Origin: Tenebrio molitor
Taxonomy: Eukaryota > Arthropoda > Insecta > Coleoptera > Tenebrionidae
Reading direction: 5' to 3'
DNA length: 64,000 nucleotides
NCBI RefSeq assembly: GCF_963966145.1
Contig: NC_091054.1
Coordinates: forward strand, 12,400,001 to 12,464,000
Position numbers and translations under genes: made by a program. Of this stretch, positions 34,374 through 46,435 are shown piece by piece. A model generated the notes under the pieces. It was not told where the DNA came from. It ran no database searches and saw only the letters and a list, made by a program, of their open reading frames with translations. The first letter of the stretch is position 1. Each line of letters opens with the position of its first letter.

Positions 34374-35133
34374 GTACCTATTTACAAGGCAAAACTATTA
34401 TTTAGTTGTTACATGTATTAATCACAAACACGTAACCATTAATTTCGATAAATATCTAGATAATTACAACTTATGTGTGTAAATGGAGACCATACAGGGC
34501 GAAGCATCTTTTAATTCCTCCCTGCGCCAACCAGAATGGTGGTAGAACATCATAATTTATTGCAGTCGTTAGTGTTGCATTAGCTGTTACACAATAGGGT
34601 GCAATATAACGTTAGGAAAAATGAGCATTACACATATCTGACTATCTTCTAGAATCATGTTTTTTCATGTTGACACAATCCCGTAAATCTTGGCCGACAA
34701 TGTTGAAAAACAGTTGTTCTCAATTTGAAATGAAATGAATTGTTTTCTTTTACCTTTTCGTCGGGTGTTTTAATCAATAAAAGCTTTTAAAAAACCTCTT
34801 ATTCCAATCAAGCTTTCACCGAATGAATGTTGAACGAAGCTGTCAAACCGCGAAAATGACCTTTTTTCAAATCAATGCACTCCCTTTTTAAACAATTTTC
34901 GAAATGAAGAAGTTGCGCGCACAATTTACATCAAAGCATTATTAAGAGAACAATATATTATGAAAACGTAGACAAAAGGGCCCGGGACGAAGTCTGCGGA
35001 GTGACAATGGTGCGATGTTCGAGTGTTTCACAGCCGGCTGCCTTTCATTGTACGCGATTATAAATGAAAATCTCAAACAAATGACTGCTGATCGACTACC
35101 GTCGCCCCCGATGACGTCATTTACGCACTGCTA
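34374..35133. other. Possible upstream exon and promoter region
   Basis: From 34.9 kb it becomes GC-rich, contains TGACGTCA at 35112 and ends in CTGCTA followed by the donor-like GTAAGT at 35134. No start codon in the matching frame. Confidence 0.25.
35112..35119. promoter_or_regulatory. CRE-type palindrome TGACGTCA
   Basis: Exact CREB/ATF site in the GC-rich stretch just upstream of the candidate intron at 35134-35218. It is suggestive of a promoter but may be chance, and the bases could also be coding. Confidence 0.25.
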
Positions 35134-35218
35134 GTAAGTGATATTGGATGGGGGTGGTGACTCTGTTCGTCCCCTGTCAACCGTAAATTATCACGTTCGA
35201 TTTTTTTTTAATTACTAG

Positions 35219-35440
35219 GACGAAATCGACATCCTGGAAGACCGAATGCGATGTTTTTACAACGCTCGCAGCGCCATCTGTCTTCTCATTGTTGCCGATC
35301 GCAAATCTATCTATAAATCAATCAAGATCGTCAAAAATAATGAAGGTCTTCTGCTGACACTTCATGTCCTACTCTCTGACGAGTTCCGATCCAGAATGGC
35401 TGCGCAATTAGCACAAGACCACCTGCGTCTTCAGCTCTGA
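35219..35440 (+). CDS. Candidate exon of an unknown gene (73 codons)
   Basis: An acceptor with a strong T tract (GATTTTTTTTTAATTACTAG) opens 73 sense codons ending in TGA. Segments include DEIDILEDRMRCFYNARSA and LLSDEFRSRMAAQLAQDHL. Codons are GC-richer than the surroundings. An 85-bp intron (35134-35218, GTAAGT donor) would join it in frame to PDDVIYALL upstream. That upstream frame has a stop 14 codons back and no ATG, so the gene's start is unknown. A second frame follows at 35465-35692 (MGKFAHGRLQDKRKQ). Poly(A) signals follow at 35695. No family is recognised; it may be a small gene or non-coding transcript. Confidence 0.28.
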   Translation, partial: DEIDILEDRMRCFYNARSAICLLIVADRKSIYKSIKIVKNNEGLLLTLHVLLSDEFRSRMAAQLAQDHLRLQL

Positions 35441-35694
35441 TTAAATGTTACAAGCTTTTGTCAGATGGGAAAGTTTGCACACGGTAGATTACAAGACAAA
35501 CGTAAACAGATAATGGCGATAGCGACTGACAACAAAAATGTGACCGTTGGCTCCCCCATTACGTCTTCTGACGGTTATTTAATTGTCACTTGCTCATGCA
35601 GTTCCATTGAGTTGAATTGGAGGTTTCCCCAACAGAGTGATTCCGTAACACTTGATCGTGTAGTGGAATTCTTAGAAAGCAGTTCAGTTTAGAG

Positions 35695-35735
35695 AATAAA
35701 ACCCAAATAAAATAGTGTTCTGCTGTCTGATTTGT
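35695..35735 (+). terminator. Candidate polyadenylation site
   Basis: Two AATAAA hexamers (35695 and 35706) are followed by a GT/T-rich stretch (GTGTTCTGCTGTCTG, TTTGTTTTA), the usual arrangement of a metazoan cleavage and poly(A) site. It would end the candidate transcript at 35219. Confidence 0.35.
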
Positions 35736-36818
35736 TTTATCGACTATTTTTAAGTCCTGTTATTGTGAAACAAGTGGGAGGGATAAATTTATCTTAAATG
35801 CATTTAGAATCTGGTAAATGTTTTACAAGATGTTGCCTGATTTAAAGAGATAAATCGAGGAAAAAACCAATTAGTCGGGTGCACGTATTTGACATTAAAT
35901 TTAAAGCACTGCAAATGCAGATTGCCGAGCGGGGTGGTGTCGCCACCCCGGTGGAAACTTAGAACTGCCCACCCCCGTTATTTTCATAACCCATTTAAAA
36001 TATTTGCACCTCTTTTAGTACATACAAGAATAGCAACCGACAACAAACTAAAAAGGACAACTGTATTAACATCTGAGAAAACAAATTAAAACGGAAATAA
36101 TTGTTCTGACGTTTAACAGGATTCGTACTTGTCTTGCAAAATTGTTTCGTAATGACTTCATATTTTAAGCTTCTTGGAGTATCTGGTTACAGAAATTAAA
36201 ACGTTTGAAAGTGTTGTCAAAGACGGAATCATCCAAGATTTTTAAATTTTCTGAGTCGGATACCTTCATAAGAGATTATATTTTATTAGGATTCCGTGGG
36301 GTCAAAGGATTCGAAAAAGCTTTAAAGAAATGTGCAGTCAGCAATATTTTTATAACAGGGTGCGTGTACTTTAAGAGATAATTTTGTGTTTCTTAAAATA
36401 TGTTGAGGTTATTTTATTACAAACTCTGAAGAGTGAATTTCCATTTTCTACATCACTTCCATCAATTAAAGAACTTTTATCCTCATAGTTTTCTGAACTT
36501 TCGAAGCTTCTGTTAACTGTCGAGGGTTCGTAATTTAAGTGTTTTTATAAGTTGAAATTTATTTGTAGGAGGTGACAAAACATTTCATGAAAATCTTACA
36601 TCTTCTGATCAACGATATTTGTGCAAATTATACCAGAGTAATTAAAAAAATAAATTTAGATATTTCCACCTCTTGCTGACATAAAATAGTTATTAAGGCG
36701 ACATGTGCATAAAACATTACTCGTATGATAATGGAGCATTACCGTATACGCCACTAAAATTGTTTTTATTTTCTGTACCTCTCTGGCAAATTAAACAAAA
36801 CTTGGTCAAGTGAAAATG
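35736..36818. other. AT-rich stretch
   Basis: No gene seen. A broken ACAGGGTGCG terminus lies at 36355. Confidence 0.35.
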
Positions 36819-37006
36819 TATCGAATGTTCATTTAAATTTCTCCTCATAGTTGGCGTTAAAGAGTCGATTGTGGACGCACCACAGATTACAGATCATGGA
36901 TCCGCTGTTTAAATCTAACCTTACTTTGTGTTTTTACTCTGCAGACTGACGAGTGGTGTGTTCACAATCGACTCTTAAACGCCAACATTTAAATGAACAT
37001 TCAATA
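36819..37006 (+). mobile_element. Hairpin MITE family A, copy 4
   Basis: TATCGAATGTTCATTTAAAT at the left and ATTTAAATGAACATTCAATA at the right, with the AGAGTCGATTGTGGACGCAC arm, the core CTGTTTAAATCTAACCTTAC and the complementary arm. Termini carry shared GGG-to-GAA type changes. Confidence 0.85.
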
Positions 37007-37123
37007 TGTTGAAGGGTGGGGTCACGACATCGAAGGTGGATTTTATTTTATCTATTAATTCCTTTATCCTTTGAAAGCAATATTTATACTATCATTTATT
37101 TATTTTTTATTACGTGTTAGTAG

Positions 37124-37360
37124 TACAGTTGGTTGCAAAAAAAAAACGAGAAATGAAAATTTTCCTAATGTAAATTTGGTTTTGTCCATTTGTCAATTAA
37201 TTGTCTACTTGACAATACAATAATTTTTAAAAATGTCATTGAATTTTGACCATAATTCTAACCATAATTCTCTCGTAAGAAGGTTTCACACTATGAAAAA
37301 ATTGTAAATATTTGTCAATTTTTTTCTGACAGTTCCCGTTTTTTTTTGCAACCAACTGTA
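37124..37360. mobile_element. 237-bp TA-flanked MITE
   Basis: TACAGTTGGTTGCAAAAAAA at the left pairs with TTTTTTTTGCAACCAACTGTA at the right. The TIR is about 28 bp, with TA at both ends. The terminus CAGTTGGTTGCAAAA has the form of Tc1/mariner-type ends. No coding capacity. Confidence 0.8.
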
Positions 37361-37845
37361 GTACTTTTTACACATCCACCTCGGAGTGTGTTCATTACAA
37401 TGTTACTGACTACAGACAATACTGAAATGTAGATTTTTGTGTTTTGCTTCATCTTTTAAAGCATGTACACAATAGTAGTTTTTTTTTAATAGAAAAACAT
37501 TAATTAAAATTCATGAACATGTTTTGTAAACTGGAATTCGCAATTGTGCTGAAAGGGAAAGCTTAGAAATGTTCTTAGCACATTTACAGCATAATTCCAA
37601 TTACAAGAGATGTTCATTGCTCTCCATTAGCTGCCTAACAATGGCCTAACCATTCGTATAAATTTGTTGTAGACTTTTCAGAAATGTACACTTTGAATTT
37701 TTCTAAATTTTATGAAATAGCTTTGTGTACATTATTGTTATTTAACATAAAAGAAAATAATCTATTACCTCATTTTTGGTTTGTTTCTTGTTGATATAAG
37801 GAAGCAATCAATTATGAAAAAACAAAGTCAGTCTGTTTATCGATA
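37361..37845. other. AT-rich stretch
   Basis: Nothing recognised. Confidence 0.35.
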
Positions 37846-38304
37846 TACAGGGTGTCACAAAATTAACGTATTCCAAGTCGGGGGTCTTGTAGGGAAAAAT
37901 CTCAGGAATCTCGAAAAAATAAAATAAAAAATATAGGGGGGGGGGTCTTTACAAAGATATATGGATCTGAAGGTTCAAACTTTTCATCATGTTTTCTTCA
38001 AATAAAAAATATAAATGGTTGACAATCATTTTGAAATATGGTGAGGATGATTATGTAAAATATTAAAATATAAATCAAGACATATCTTGAAAAAACAGAT
38101 TTATCTCGAAAAAATAAGTTTTATTTTCCCAATTTTTGTTCAAAAGGGAAGTACAACATAGCTAGAATATTAATCAGGTATTTTTGAACAAATATTGGCA
38201 ACTTTGATATTTTTTTCATTTTTTTTTTACATTTTTACTTGGTCAACAGGATGTCCCCTACTAAGCCCTGAACTCGGAATACAATAATTTTAAGACACCC
38301 TGTA
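37846..38304. mobile_element. TACAGGGTG-ended element, subfamily C-IV, copy 1
   Basis: TACAGGGTGTCACAAAATTA at the left pairs with the complement of ATTTTAAGACACCCTGTA at the right. Near the left end GTAGGGAAAAATCTCAGGAA resembles the copy at 55573. Contains a run of G at about 37935. 459 bp. Confidence 0.75.
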
Positions 38305-38355
38305 CATGTTGCTCATTTATACATTATTATATTCTCTCATTAAATATAAATTCGA

Positions 38356-38480
38356 GGTATGATTAATAATAATCGATGATACGACTCGTGAAATCGGAGC
38401 AGCACATTCAACTCATTCTACGCACTCGTTAAATCTGCAGCTCGCTTTCGCTCGTGGATATCATGGATGATAATCATACC
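38356..38480 (-). mobile_element. Foldback element family H, copy 2
   Basis: Ends GGTATGATTA and TAATCATACC. Inside, GATACGACTCGTGAAATCGG and GCTCGCTTTCGCTCGTGGAT match the complement of 11262-11366. The loop contains the palindrome-like CTCGCTTTCGCTCG. Confidence 0.75.
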
Positions 38481-40121
38481 ACCTGTTATATTGCAGCTGA
38501 TAATGTGTTTGAATAATTTGTTTAAAAATAATTTGACATAAAAATCTAATTGCGGATATATTTATGACTGTTGGCTACCTCGTAGATATCCAACGTAAAC
38601 TTTTTATAATTTTTTCAAATTTTAGCAGCAGGGGTAGCGAAATGAGGTTTCCGCCTATTAAAGAACATCAGTTCTCGTTATAAAAATAGGGTGGGACGAG
38701 GCAGTGACATCGTAATTATATTCTGAAGTTAATAATTTAATTTAAATTGAAATTAATTAAAAATATTTGCATAACCCGAAAAAATGTTCCGCATTTATGG
38801 CGTTTTCATAACCCGGCCGTTATTTCCTGTCGCAAATATTTTTATAGCTCACTCGTCTGCTCCGCTATTCAATTTTGAGATTTTACTGATAAAATTTATA
38901 TTAAAACTTGTTTAGCTGTATTTCCGGATTGAAAAGACGCTTCGAGATATTCGTTCCGAGAGGGAGGTTTCGTAATACAAAAACTATCTGGATGTTTTTC
39001 TACTTTTTTGTTCCTCCACGAGACCTCTTCTGTGAATTAATTACTTACTGTAACTGAAAAGCACTTGTGTTCCCAACATGACAAATAATTGGCGTAACCA
39101 CGCGAGCTGAAATCACAGAATAATGAAGGACTGAAAAATTATTTCATTAGGGTGGTGCGCCTTGTGTTTTTGTAGTTGACAATTTTGAAACAAAGCGCAA
39201 CGGCTTTTCGTATTTCATCTAATTTTCCGGCATAATCCAACAAAGGCATCCACGGGAAATATTTGCGCGTTATTAAATTATTCCTAGTTGTGACAACGGC
39301 AAATTGAAGTTGCGTCTCGATGATGGATTACCGCGTGCTCTGTAACAGCAAAGTCTTGTCATCGGATGCATTTTTCTGTTAGCAGGTGTCGATGGGGATT
39401 AAAATGTTTCGGCAATTATAAAAGTTGGTCTGTTGGTTGGTGTGTTGGATTTTATTGCGGCGTCACGTCGACTCTACCGGCTCATTTGCATCGTCCGTCA
39501 TTAATAAAGGCCGTCTCTGCCAGAACAAATCTATAAATTCTCGCCTGCTTCAGGACTGGCGACGCCGGCGCCGACGACGTATTTCACAAAAGTAGACGCT
39601 CAAATCGTTATGTATAACGAGCTGCGGCCGCTGACCACACAATTCCGTGCCCGACGTCCTCTCAAGAGCTGAATCTTTTAATAATTGTTATTACCACATC
39701 TCGTTCTCGTTTATTTTATAACTGTATAACCTTAACCTTAAGGCGAGCGCCTTGGGTTTTTATTTATGCAGCGAAGAGGCTTTGTCGATTACGCCCTGCT
39801 CCTCTTTTCATCAAGACCGTAATAATAAAGCTGACGGAACGTTAAATTATTTTTTCAAGAGATGTCGGGCAGATCCTTACAATGTTGCGAATTTTACTGC
39901 TGGATCCACTAAATTAAAATATTTTTAACGATACAAGCCAAACTGATATTCCTAAAATATTAACTCAATCAAAATTGCTTATTTATCTTCTTTAGAACTA
40001 TTAATTTGTTCCCGTAATTACATAATTTAAACTTATTCTGGGATAATTGTTGCTTACAATTACAGTAAACATCTGTACACTTTGCCGAAATCGAAAAGTT
40101 GTTTTCTACGTTAACAACAGC
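38481..40121. other. Single-copy stretch with a CpG-rich segment
   Basis: No gene supported. 39440-39700 is CpG-dense (GGCGACGCCGGCGCCGACGA) and repeat-free, like a promoter or an exon, but no coding frame is convincing. Confidence 0.35.
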
Positions 40122-40207
40122 ACAACGTTGACGTTTCTTTGACATTTCTGCGAAAAATTTGCTTACCAGTGGCGTCGCGTTTGGCAATAGCGCTGGCAAA
40201 TTACCCA
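40122..40207 (+). repeat. Interspersed repeat family F, copy 2
   Basis: CAACGTTGACGTTTCTTTG, GCTTACCAGTGGCGTCGCGT and GCAAATTACCCAT match 19177-19273 in the same orientation. Confidence 0.6.
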
Positions 40208-41108
40208 TTCTTTCGAATGTAAAACGTACAATTAAAACACTGTTCAAGAAACTTCTTCTATTTGTAAAGAGACTTACTTTCGTATGAGATAAAATTGATA
40301 TTATGTGATTGCTTTATGTTACCTCAAATGGCTTATTATTATTCATTTTGTCCAGAATACTAAATTGAGATAAAAAAATATATTTGTTTTACAAAAGAAA
40401 CAAACAGTTTCTTTGATTTGTCCTTGCCATTAATCAAAATAAAATAAAATTAAAAAGACTTGTGTACATTTCAATTGCTTAATAGTGACCACTATATTAG
40501 GTAATGGAGATCTAGAATTCTCTTGGGAGTGGATGGAACAAGTAGCTTCCCTCAGGTGGTACTGCCGGAAGAATCTACAGCACTACATGGGAGTTTGATT
40601 CCCATGACCCTCTTCATCAAAATTGATACACTACTAACTTTCACAGTTATGGTAATCGGTTAAGAAAAATTTTGTTGCTCAATAACAAAAAATTAAACAA
40701 GTATAAAAAACAATCTCCAGAGTACTTGCAGTGCTACACCCACACAATAAACATCCGTTCAGAACCCATGGCATTGTCCGTGAATTTGTTTAACATTGAC
40801 ACTGAACATCATCTACATCACAAGTATGATGGATGGGCGGTAGTCACGATGGACAAAGGAGAGGAGGGCTAGGAATTATGCAATTGCAACAGACAAAAGA
40901 TTCCCTGCAGTTTTTTCAATAAACTTTTTGTTATTGTTTTGTAGTGAAATTTGTCAGAAAATTCTCTTTCAATATTTTAATATTAATTAATTGTCAATAA
41001 TTACAACTGTCACTTCTTTAAAAATATAATTACATATTTAAATATTTTGATTTAATAGATGTAATTAAAACGCAAACGAGAGAGTCAAATTTTAAATATC
41101 CGTCTTTA
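40208..41108. other. Non-coding stretch
   Basis: No gene recognised. A TGGGAGTTTGATTCCCATG palindrome at about 40590 was considered and rejected as a tRNA B box. Confidence 0.35.
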
Positions 41109-41305
41109 TATCGGGTGTTCATTTAAATTTCCTGTCAAAGTTAGCGATTGTGAACGCACCACTCGTCAGGCTGCATAGTAAAAACACAAACAACGCAAAA
41201 AGTGAGGTTAGATTTAAACAGCTGATCCGTATCTGTAACCGTGGTGCGTTCAGAATCGACTCGTCAACGCCAACTTTAACGGAAAATTTAAATGAACACC
41301 CGATA
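41109..41305 (-). mobile_element. Hairpin MITE family A, copy 5 (inverted)
   Basis: TATCGGGTGTTCATTTAAAT at the left and ATTTAAATGAACACCCGATA at the right. The core reads GTGAGGTTAGATTTAAACAG, that is, inverted relative to the other copies. The left arm has lost about 12 bp (GTTGAAGAGTC). TA at both ends. Confidence 0.88.
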
Positions 41306-42452
41306 CAACGAGACAGTTAGAATCTCGTTATTTTCATTCTCTTTTCTTCTCATATAAATATTTTTAATAAAACTATTAAAATTCTTCTTGTATTTTATCA
41401 TTTGCTGTCAGATTCAGTATCTTACTTATCCGTTTTGTTTTCTGAGGATAGCCTAGTTCACACAAAACGCTTAGACCCTCGTGAATTGTTTTACGTTGTA
41501 TTTTTAGGGAAACATGTTTTCCGCGAATCAAAGTAAACCTCGAAGATCTTCTGGCCGGAAGAAAAATATCCGAAACGTGCTTATCCCTCCTTTGCGACAA
41601 AAATACCCTTTGAAAATGAGTTTCTTGTGAGAAAGCTCCACACCCATCTCGAATTTGAAATGTTGACAAAAAAATTGACGGAATGACTTATTTCTCGGCC
41701 TGTTTCTAATGGTCTCGGTTTGTGAAGATGTTCGCCTTAATGAGTTCGGATCACCGGAAACGTTGTACGAAATTCCGGAGGGACACGAGTCTACACCTTC
41801 ACGCAGCAATTACACACGTGCTGTGCACGTTTGTGTCGATTAATTTCACAAAGAAATTTATTTAATGGACGGATTCGCAGATGGATGATGTCAAAGTATT
41901 TTCGGCACTGTCGCCCTTTTCCTATTTTTGTGGCGCGGAAAAAAACGAAATGCTTCACTTAAAAAGGATGTGTATTTCAATACGAACCATGAATTATCGA
42001 CCGTCATCAACATTATTATTGTTGGGAGAACTGTCGCCCTATAAGTTATATTTCCTTTCAACCATAACATCTAATAAAACTAGACCATTATTATCTATAA
42101 GTCACGTTCCGGTTTAAATTTTTCTACAAGAATCAGATAAATCTTTCCCGGTGGAAAATTATTGTAATTTATAGCCGCAAAAGTCCCGAATAGCTGACGT
42201 ATTTCACAAGAAGTGACGATTTTAAGAACATCGTTTAGTTCCGATGCTTATGAAGTAAAACGTGCATAATGGGGATTATTTCATTTTGGTCGTATTTCTT
42301 ACCTTGATGCTGCAATATAATGAATTCGCTTAAAATGCAAAGCCGTCGATATGAATTGACCACGCTCTAAAGATCTCATTGAGCTTTTTTTAAATGCAAA
42401 GAAGTACATTTGTGTTTAATTTATATTCTGTACAGTTTTATACTGTTATTAC
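41306..42452. other. GC-richer single-copy stretch
   Basis: No gene accepted. Short ATG-initiated frames occur at 41514 (38 codons, MFSANQSKPRRSSGRKK) and 41881 (78 codons), with acceptor-like AG just upstream of each, but nothing more supports them. Confidence 0.3.
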
Positions 42453-42610
42453 GAGGGATTTACATTCGGAGTTCGCCAAGGAAGCGTCCTAGATCCCCTT
42501 TTGTTCATTGTTTATGCCAATGAATGATAATCTTCTAAAGAATCATTTGTAAATTTATTTGCTAATGACACAATACTTTCGGTACTTGGGGAAGATCTCC
42601 AAGACCTGAT
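42453..42610 (+). pseudogene. LINE reverse transcriptase fragment
   Basis: The plus strand encodes GVRQGSVLDPLLFIVYANE then, after a frameshift, FVNLFANDTILSVLG. These are the GVPQGSVLGPLLF and F-ADDT motifs of non-LTR reverse transcriptases. The first aspartate of the catalytic pair reads asparagine, and frames are broken, so it is dead. Only about 50 codons survive; the clade cannot be told. A TACAGGGT-type element follows at once. Confidence 0.8.
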
Positions 42611-42626
42611 TGTAATTATTTTATTA

Positions 42627-42986
42627 TACAGCGTGTTATATAAATGATCTACCAAAATGTAAACAGTTCATTATCAGACAAAAATGGGTAGATTTTTCCT
42701 CTACCATTTTTTATTTGGATGCTAATTTCGTTCAAAATGGGGTGCGGAAAAAATGTACCCCATCGTTTGAGATTCACAATTAAGAAAAAATTTCGTTTCC
42801 AAGGATATTATTTAAATTTTTTACGGTAGTAGTGTCTGCAGTAATACAATTTTCAGTGGTTCTCAACGAGTTGGTGTACTTTTTTGTCAACAGATAATGA
42901 ACTGTGCAGCTGAAGGCTTTTTGTATCTGATCAGCATTGTGATGCTCTCTTTAAAGTTTGGCAGGACATTTACATAACACCCTGTA
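42627..42986. mobile_element. TACAGGGT-ended element, subfamily C-V
   Basis: TACAGCGTGTTATATAAATG at the left pairs with the complement of CATTTACATAACACCCTGTA at the right, then GATC-CCAAA blocks. 360 bp. It sits directly after the reverse transcriptase scrap. Confidence 0.75.
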
Positions 42987-43874
42987 TTAATAATGAATTA
43001 CATAATTATTTTCTTGTGACTGTAATTTAAGTTTTTGCGAAATTCCAAGTTATTGTGCTCTTGCCTCCATATCTTGGAGATTGTTAGTATTACGTTATTT
43101 TTAACTTTTCGGTTGAAGTCAGTAATCTGTTTTCGACTCATCCATTTTCACCCTCATAGCATGAAGAATGATTACTTTTTTGTCGCCAGAGAGAGGTACT
43201 CACAAACTACATGGGATGATCCATCACTAAAACCCTTTGTTTTGACACCACACGTCACAATGTTTTGTCCGAAAAATTATCTTTGTTGTTGTCTCTATTT
43301 GACCATCAATGATTTTAATGAATATGAATTTGGTATTAAAAGGAAAACTTTTACAGAAATTTTATTTATTAATTCAAAGATGGGTCTTTCTGCCATGGTA
43401 AACTTTGTACGTTCTAGAAGTTCATAGTAAAGTTTTTATGTAATTATCTAATTAGCATTTTAAGACCTTAAAAAGTCTCTATGCCTAAATAAACGCACAA
43501 CTAAAGTTTTTCTAGAGGGAGAACGGTTTAAGTTTCCAGTCTGAGCGTTTGTAGAGAACTTAACTATTGTATCCGTGATTTTATATTGTGGTATAAGACT
43601 TGCATTTTATTCTTCCTAAAATCTAATTCAAATCGGCTTATCTTTCAATTTTGAAGCAAGTCCAGAATACACTTAACTATAGCTGCATTTAGCGTTTTAT
43701 TTTAAAGGTTTTTAAAATAAACTGCTCGAAAAAAGTTATGGATATTATAATTTTTAACATACATATTTTTAAAATAAAATATGAAGTCCATAACAAAAAA
43801 TAAACGACAATTTATTTTGTCCATTTACACCAAATTATCAGAAAACCTTTGTTGTTGCTGTTGCTGCCAACAGC
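42987..43874. other. AT-rich stretch
   Basis: No gene accepted. A 130-codon plus-strand frame (43035-43427) has no ATG start or splice support. A short palindrome (GTTATGGATATT and GTCCATAAC) lies at about 43733-43795. Confidence 0.3.
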
Positions 43875-44772
43875 TATAATCTATTCATTTTGATTGTGAT
43901 CACTCCCTAGTAACTTTTCAGTTGCTAGGTTATTGATAGGGAATTTTAGATAACACTAAATCCAGTCGCAGTTGGCAACTCTCGGAGGCGCCATTTTGAC
44001 AAAAACGTCACGCTCACAGAAGATAGAACGGAGAACGACTTGCGCAAACGTTTTTCGACGTACTATTACGATCATAAAATTTTGGACATCAAACTTCTGT
44101 CACATTAAAAAAATTATTCTAAATCATGCTTTATTGAAACTGTCACATGAAAGATGAAATTGTTGTCAATTTGACACCGGTTTAAAATATAATTTTTTTA
44201 ATATGCGAGTACATTTGGGTATTTGTTTTATATTTTTTATTAATTAAAACCTCGATTATTAGAACTTTTTGAATATTTTCTCCGTAAATCTGACATTCAC
44301 ATTTTCAAAATTGACACAATCAAAATTGAGGTTATTAATACATAAGGGTCGTTTTAGAATGTATGACAGCACGATGACATTAGTGTCCAAAATTTTTTGA
44401 TCGCAATAGTACACTGCGCATATCTATAAAATTGAGTTTTGGTACAAAATTTTACATTCCAAAAAGAAAATGCCACGTCGTCTTCTCAAAGTTGGGACTA
44501 AACGGTTAATATTGACTTGTTTCGAGACATTTATTGAAGCCAACGGGAAAACAACTCACAAAGACGAACATCACCAATAAAGTTAACTCTATGTATTTGT
44601 GCTTTTTTGTTGTATATTTTGGCTAGTAAGTGTTGTAGTTTGATACCTTCTGCCTTTTCATCCCCTGTAAATCATTTTTTTGAACTTTCTGTCTGATTAG
44701 TTTTTATCTGAAAATATTTGTATTAATCAATGCTAATTCAAAGGTCCGATTATTACCTTTAGTAATCCCCAG
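43875..44772 (-). mobile_element. Tc1-like element, 3' end, carrying a nested MITE
   Basis: Matches the complement of 58217-58709 over its whole length except for a 347-bp insertion at 44063-44409 and small indels. Starts TATAATCTATTCATTTTGAT, the outer terminus, and runs into the tail of the Tc1 transposase relic at 44740. Shared blocks include GGATTTAGTG complement and ACGACTTGCGCAAACGTTTT. Confidence 0.85.
44063..44409. mobile_element. 347-bp TA-flanked MITE nested in the Tc1-like element
   Basis: CTATTACGATCATAAAATTT at the left pairs with the complement of AAATTTTTTGATCGCAATAG at the right. TA stands on both sides (44061-44062 and 44410-44411). The copy at 57846-58709 has a single TA here and no insert, giving a direct empty-site comparison. 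Confidence 0.9.
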
Positions 44773-45800
44773 ATATACGAGCCTTCGCGACATACTCAAA
44801 ATTAAATTGCCAATGGTACCTTGGTCTAAGTTATCCCATAAATTGGGAAGGACAGTCCTAACATCCCTGGCACTCCACACGATAGGGCTACCGAGCATAT
44901 CCCCAGTACATTTAATTCGGTTGAGATCTGGTGATGGTGGAGGAAGCGACAAATGGTTGATTTCAGGCGGCAATGAATTCTTGTGTTGGAACACAAACAC
45001 TAACACAGTTTTTTTTTTTAATTATAAATAAAACTCTTGAAAATTATGGTCGAAAAAAAGTAAAAACCGTTATAAGGATCGAGAAACATTCGCTATTTTC
45101 AATATTACAGGCCTAAAAAATTAACTTGTTTTCTTTCTCCTTAGAAACCAACAAAAAACAAAAATCCAAAAGTCCAGGGTACGTGAAGTCACCCGATTGG
45201 TCCGCGACAAAACTCCGGGATGCAAAACCCGGGGCGTTCTGTCTAGCGCTTCATTGGAGTTGTTTTACCGTCGGTGACAGTTGGTTTCAAATTAGCGCAA
45301 CAATTATCGACAATACTATACTATTTATGATGTCCCTCATAATAAATTCGTAGATTTATGTTGTTTAGGCATATGAATAACTTTGTACGCCCACCGAAAA
45401 AATCCCACCCCTCACCATAACATGCTCCACATGTCTTGCACATACCGGTCATCTACCCTCCACACCGTAACAGTACGTCTGTCACTAAAGACACCAAAAC
45501 GGCTTTCATCCGAGTACATGACGGTTTTCCATTCACCACGTCAACTCGTACTTTCATTGCACCAAGCTAATCATTCTGTTCTGTGATGGGGTGTTAATGA
45601 AACACGTCTGTTGGGTCTTCTACATTTCCTTTAGTCGATTTAGTAGAGCGGTCTGTTATAATCCTTTCTTTGGCATTTAAAAGTTCCTAGCGCAGCAAGT
45701 TCCCGTGTCTTGTGGATTCAATTCGAGCTCCTCTTACCAATAATCTGTCTTCTCTTAAAATGATAGCTCTCGAAAACATGTCTACGCAGAGTTATTGTCA
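44740..45800 (-). pseudogene. Tc1-like transposase relic
   Basis: Minus-strand pieces in order are REDRLLVRGARIEST (HTH region), RRPNRRVSLTPHHRTE, EWKTVMYSDESRFGVFSDRR with the first catalytic aspartate, VFQHKNS, SPDLNRIKCTGDML where the catalytic glutamate reads lysine, and LILSMSRRLVYLGITKG at the end. These are the ordered motifs of Tc1 transposases. Stops, frameshifts and a stretch of unrelated sequence (about 45010-45290, with two CCAAT-like motifs) interrupt it. It is the coding part of the element whose 3' end is 43875-44772. The other terminal repeat was not found. Confidence 0.8.
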
Positions 45801-46435
45801 ATTAATTACTTTTTACTAATTTGTACTAATTTTGTTGTTAGGAATTGTCACAATTTATTTCGCTCAAGGTACTTTAATTTTTTCATAAAGTTCCTTTTTT
45901 GTAAGTTGTTTCACTGTATTACGTGAATGCAGCAGTCTAGCTTTGGCTGAAAGGTGCATAACAAGAGATAATTGATTCTCTAGCACTCAGCTTTAGCTTT
46001 TTTCCTCTTTTCTCAATGTCACCAATTCCTTCCGAGTTTGAACTGAGAGAGATTACATCGGTATTATTACAGTGGCGCAAGTAGCAACACAAATAAAACG
46101 AACCGGTAGAAAGTTACAGACAAGTACAAAATTGTTATCCGACCTGTACAAATGACAAAGTAATCTAAATATGTCGTTTTCCTAGCGAGAAATAATTATT
46201 CCGCTAACTGTAGGAAGATTAACCGGATGCCGGTACGGCAAGGCTTAAAATTAGACATTAGACTCTTTGAGTTGAAAGTACAACGCAACTCCACGCATTG
46301 TGATAATAAGTATTGCCGTTGGCATTTTTTAACGTTGTAACACACAGAGCAATTATGGGACTGGAAACTGATTATGAACAGAATTGAATCGGGCAGCTAG
46401 CATTACTATCTATTCAGTTTATCAATTTATCAATA
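45801..46435. other. Non-coding stretch
   Basis: Nothing recognised. It may contain the decayed 5' end of the Tc1-like element. Confidence 0.3.

Noticed and set aside
40585..40610. GAGTTTGATTCCCA resembling a tRNA B box
   Set aside because: No matching A box or cloverleaf upstream; it is better explained as a local palindrome (CATGGGAG and CCCATG).
43035..43427. 130-codon plus-strand frame after the C-V element
   Set aside because: No ATG, no splice signals, no motif; composition changes along its length.
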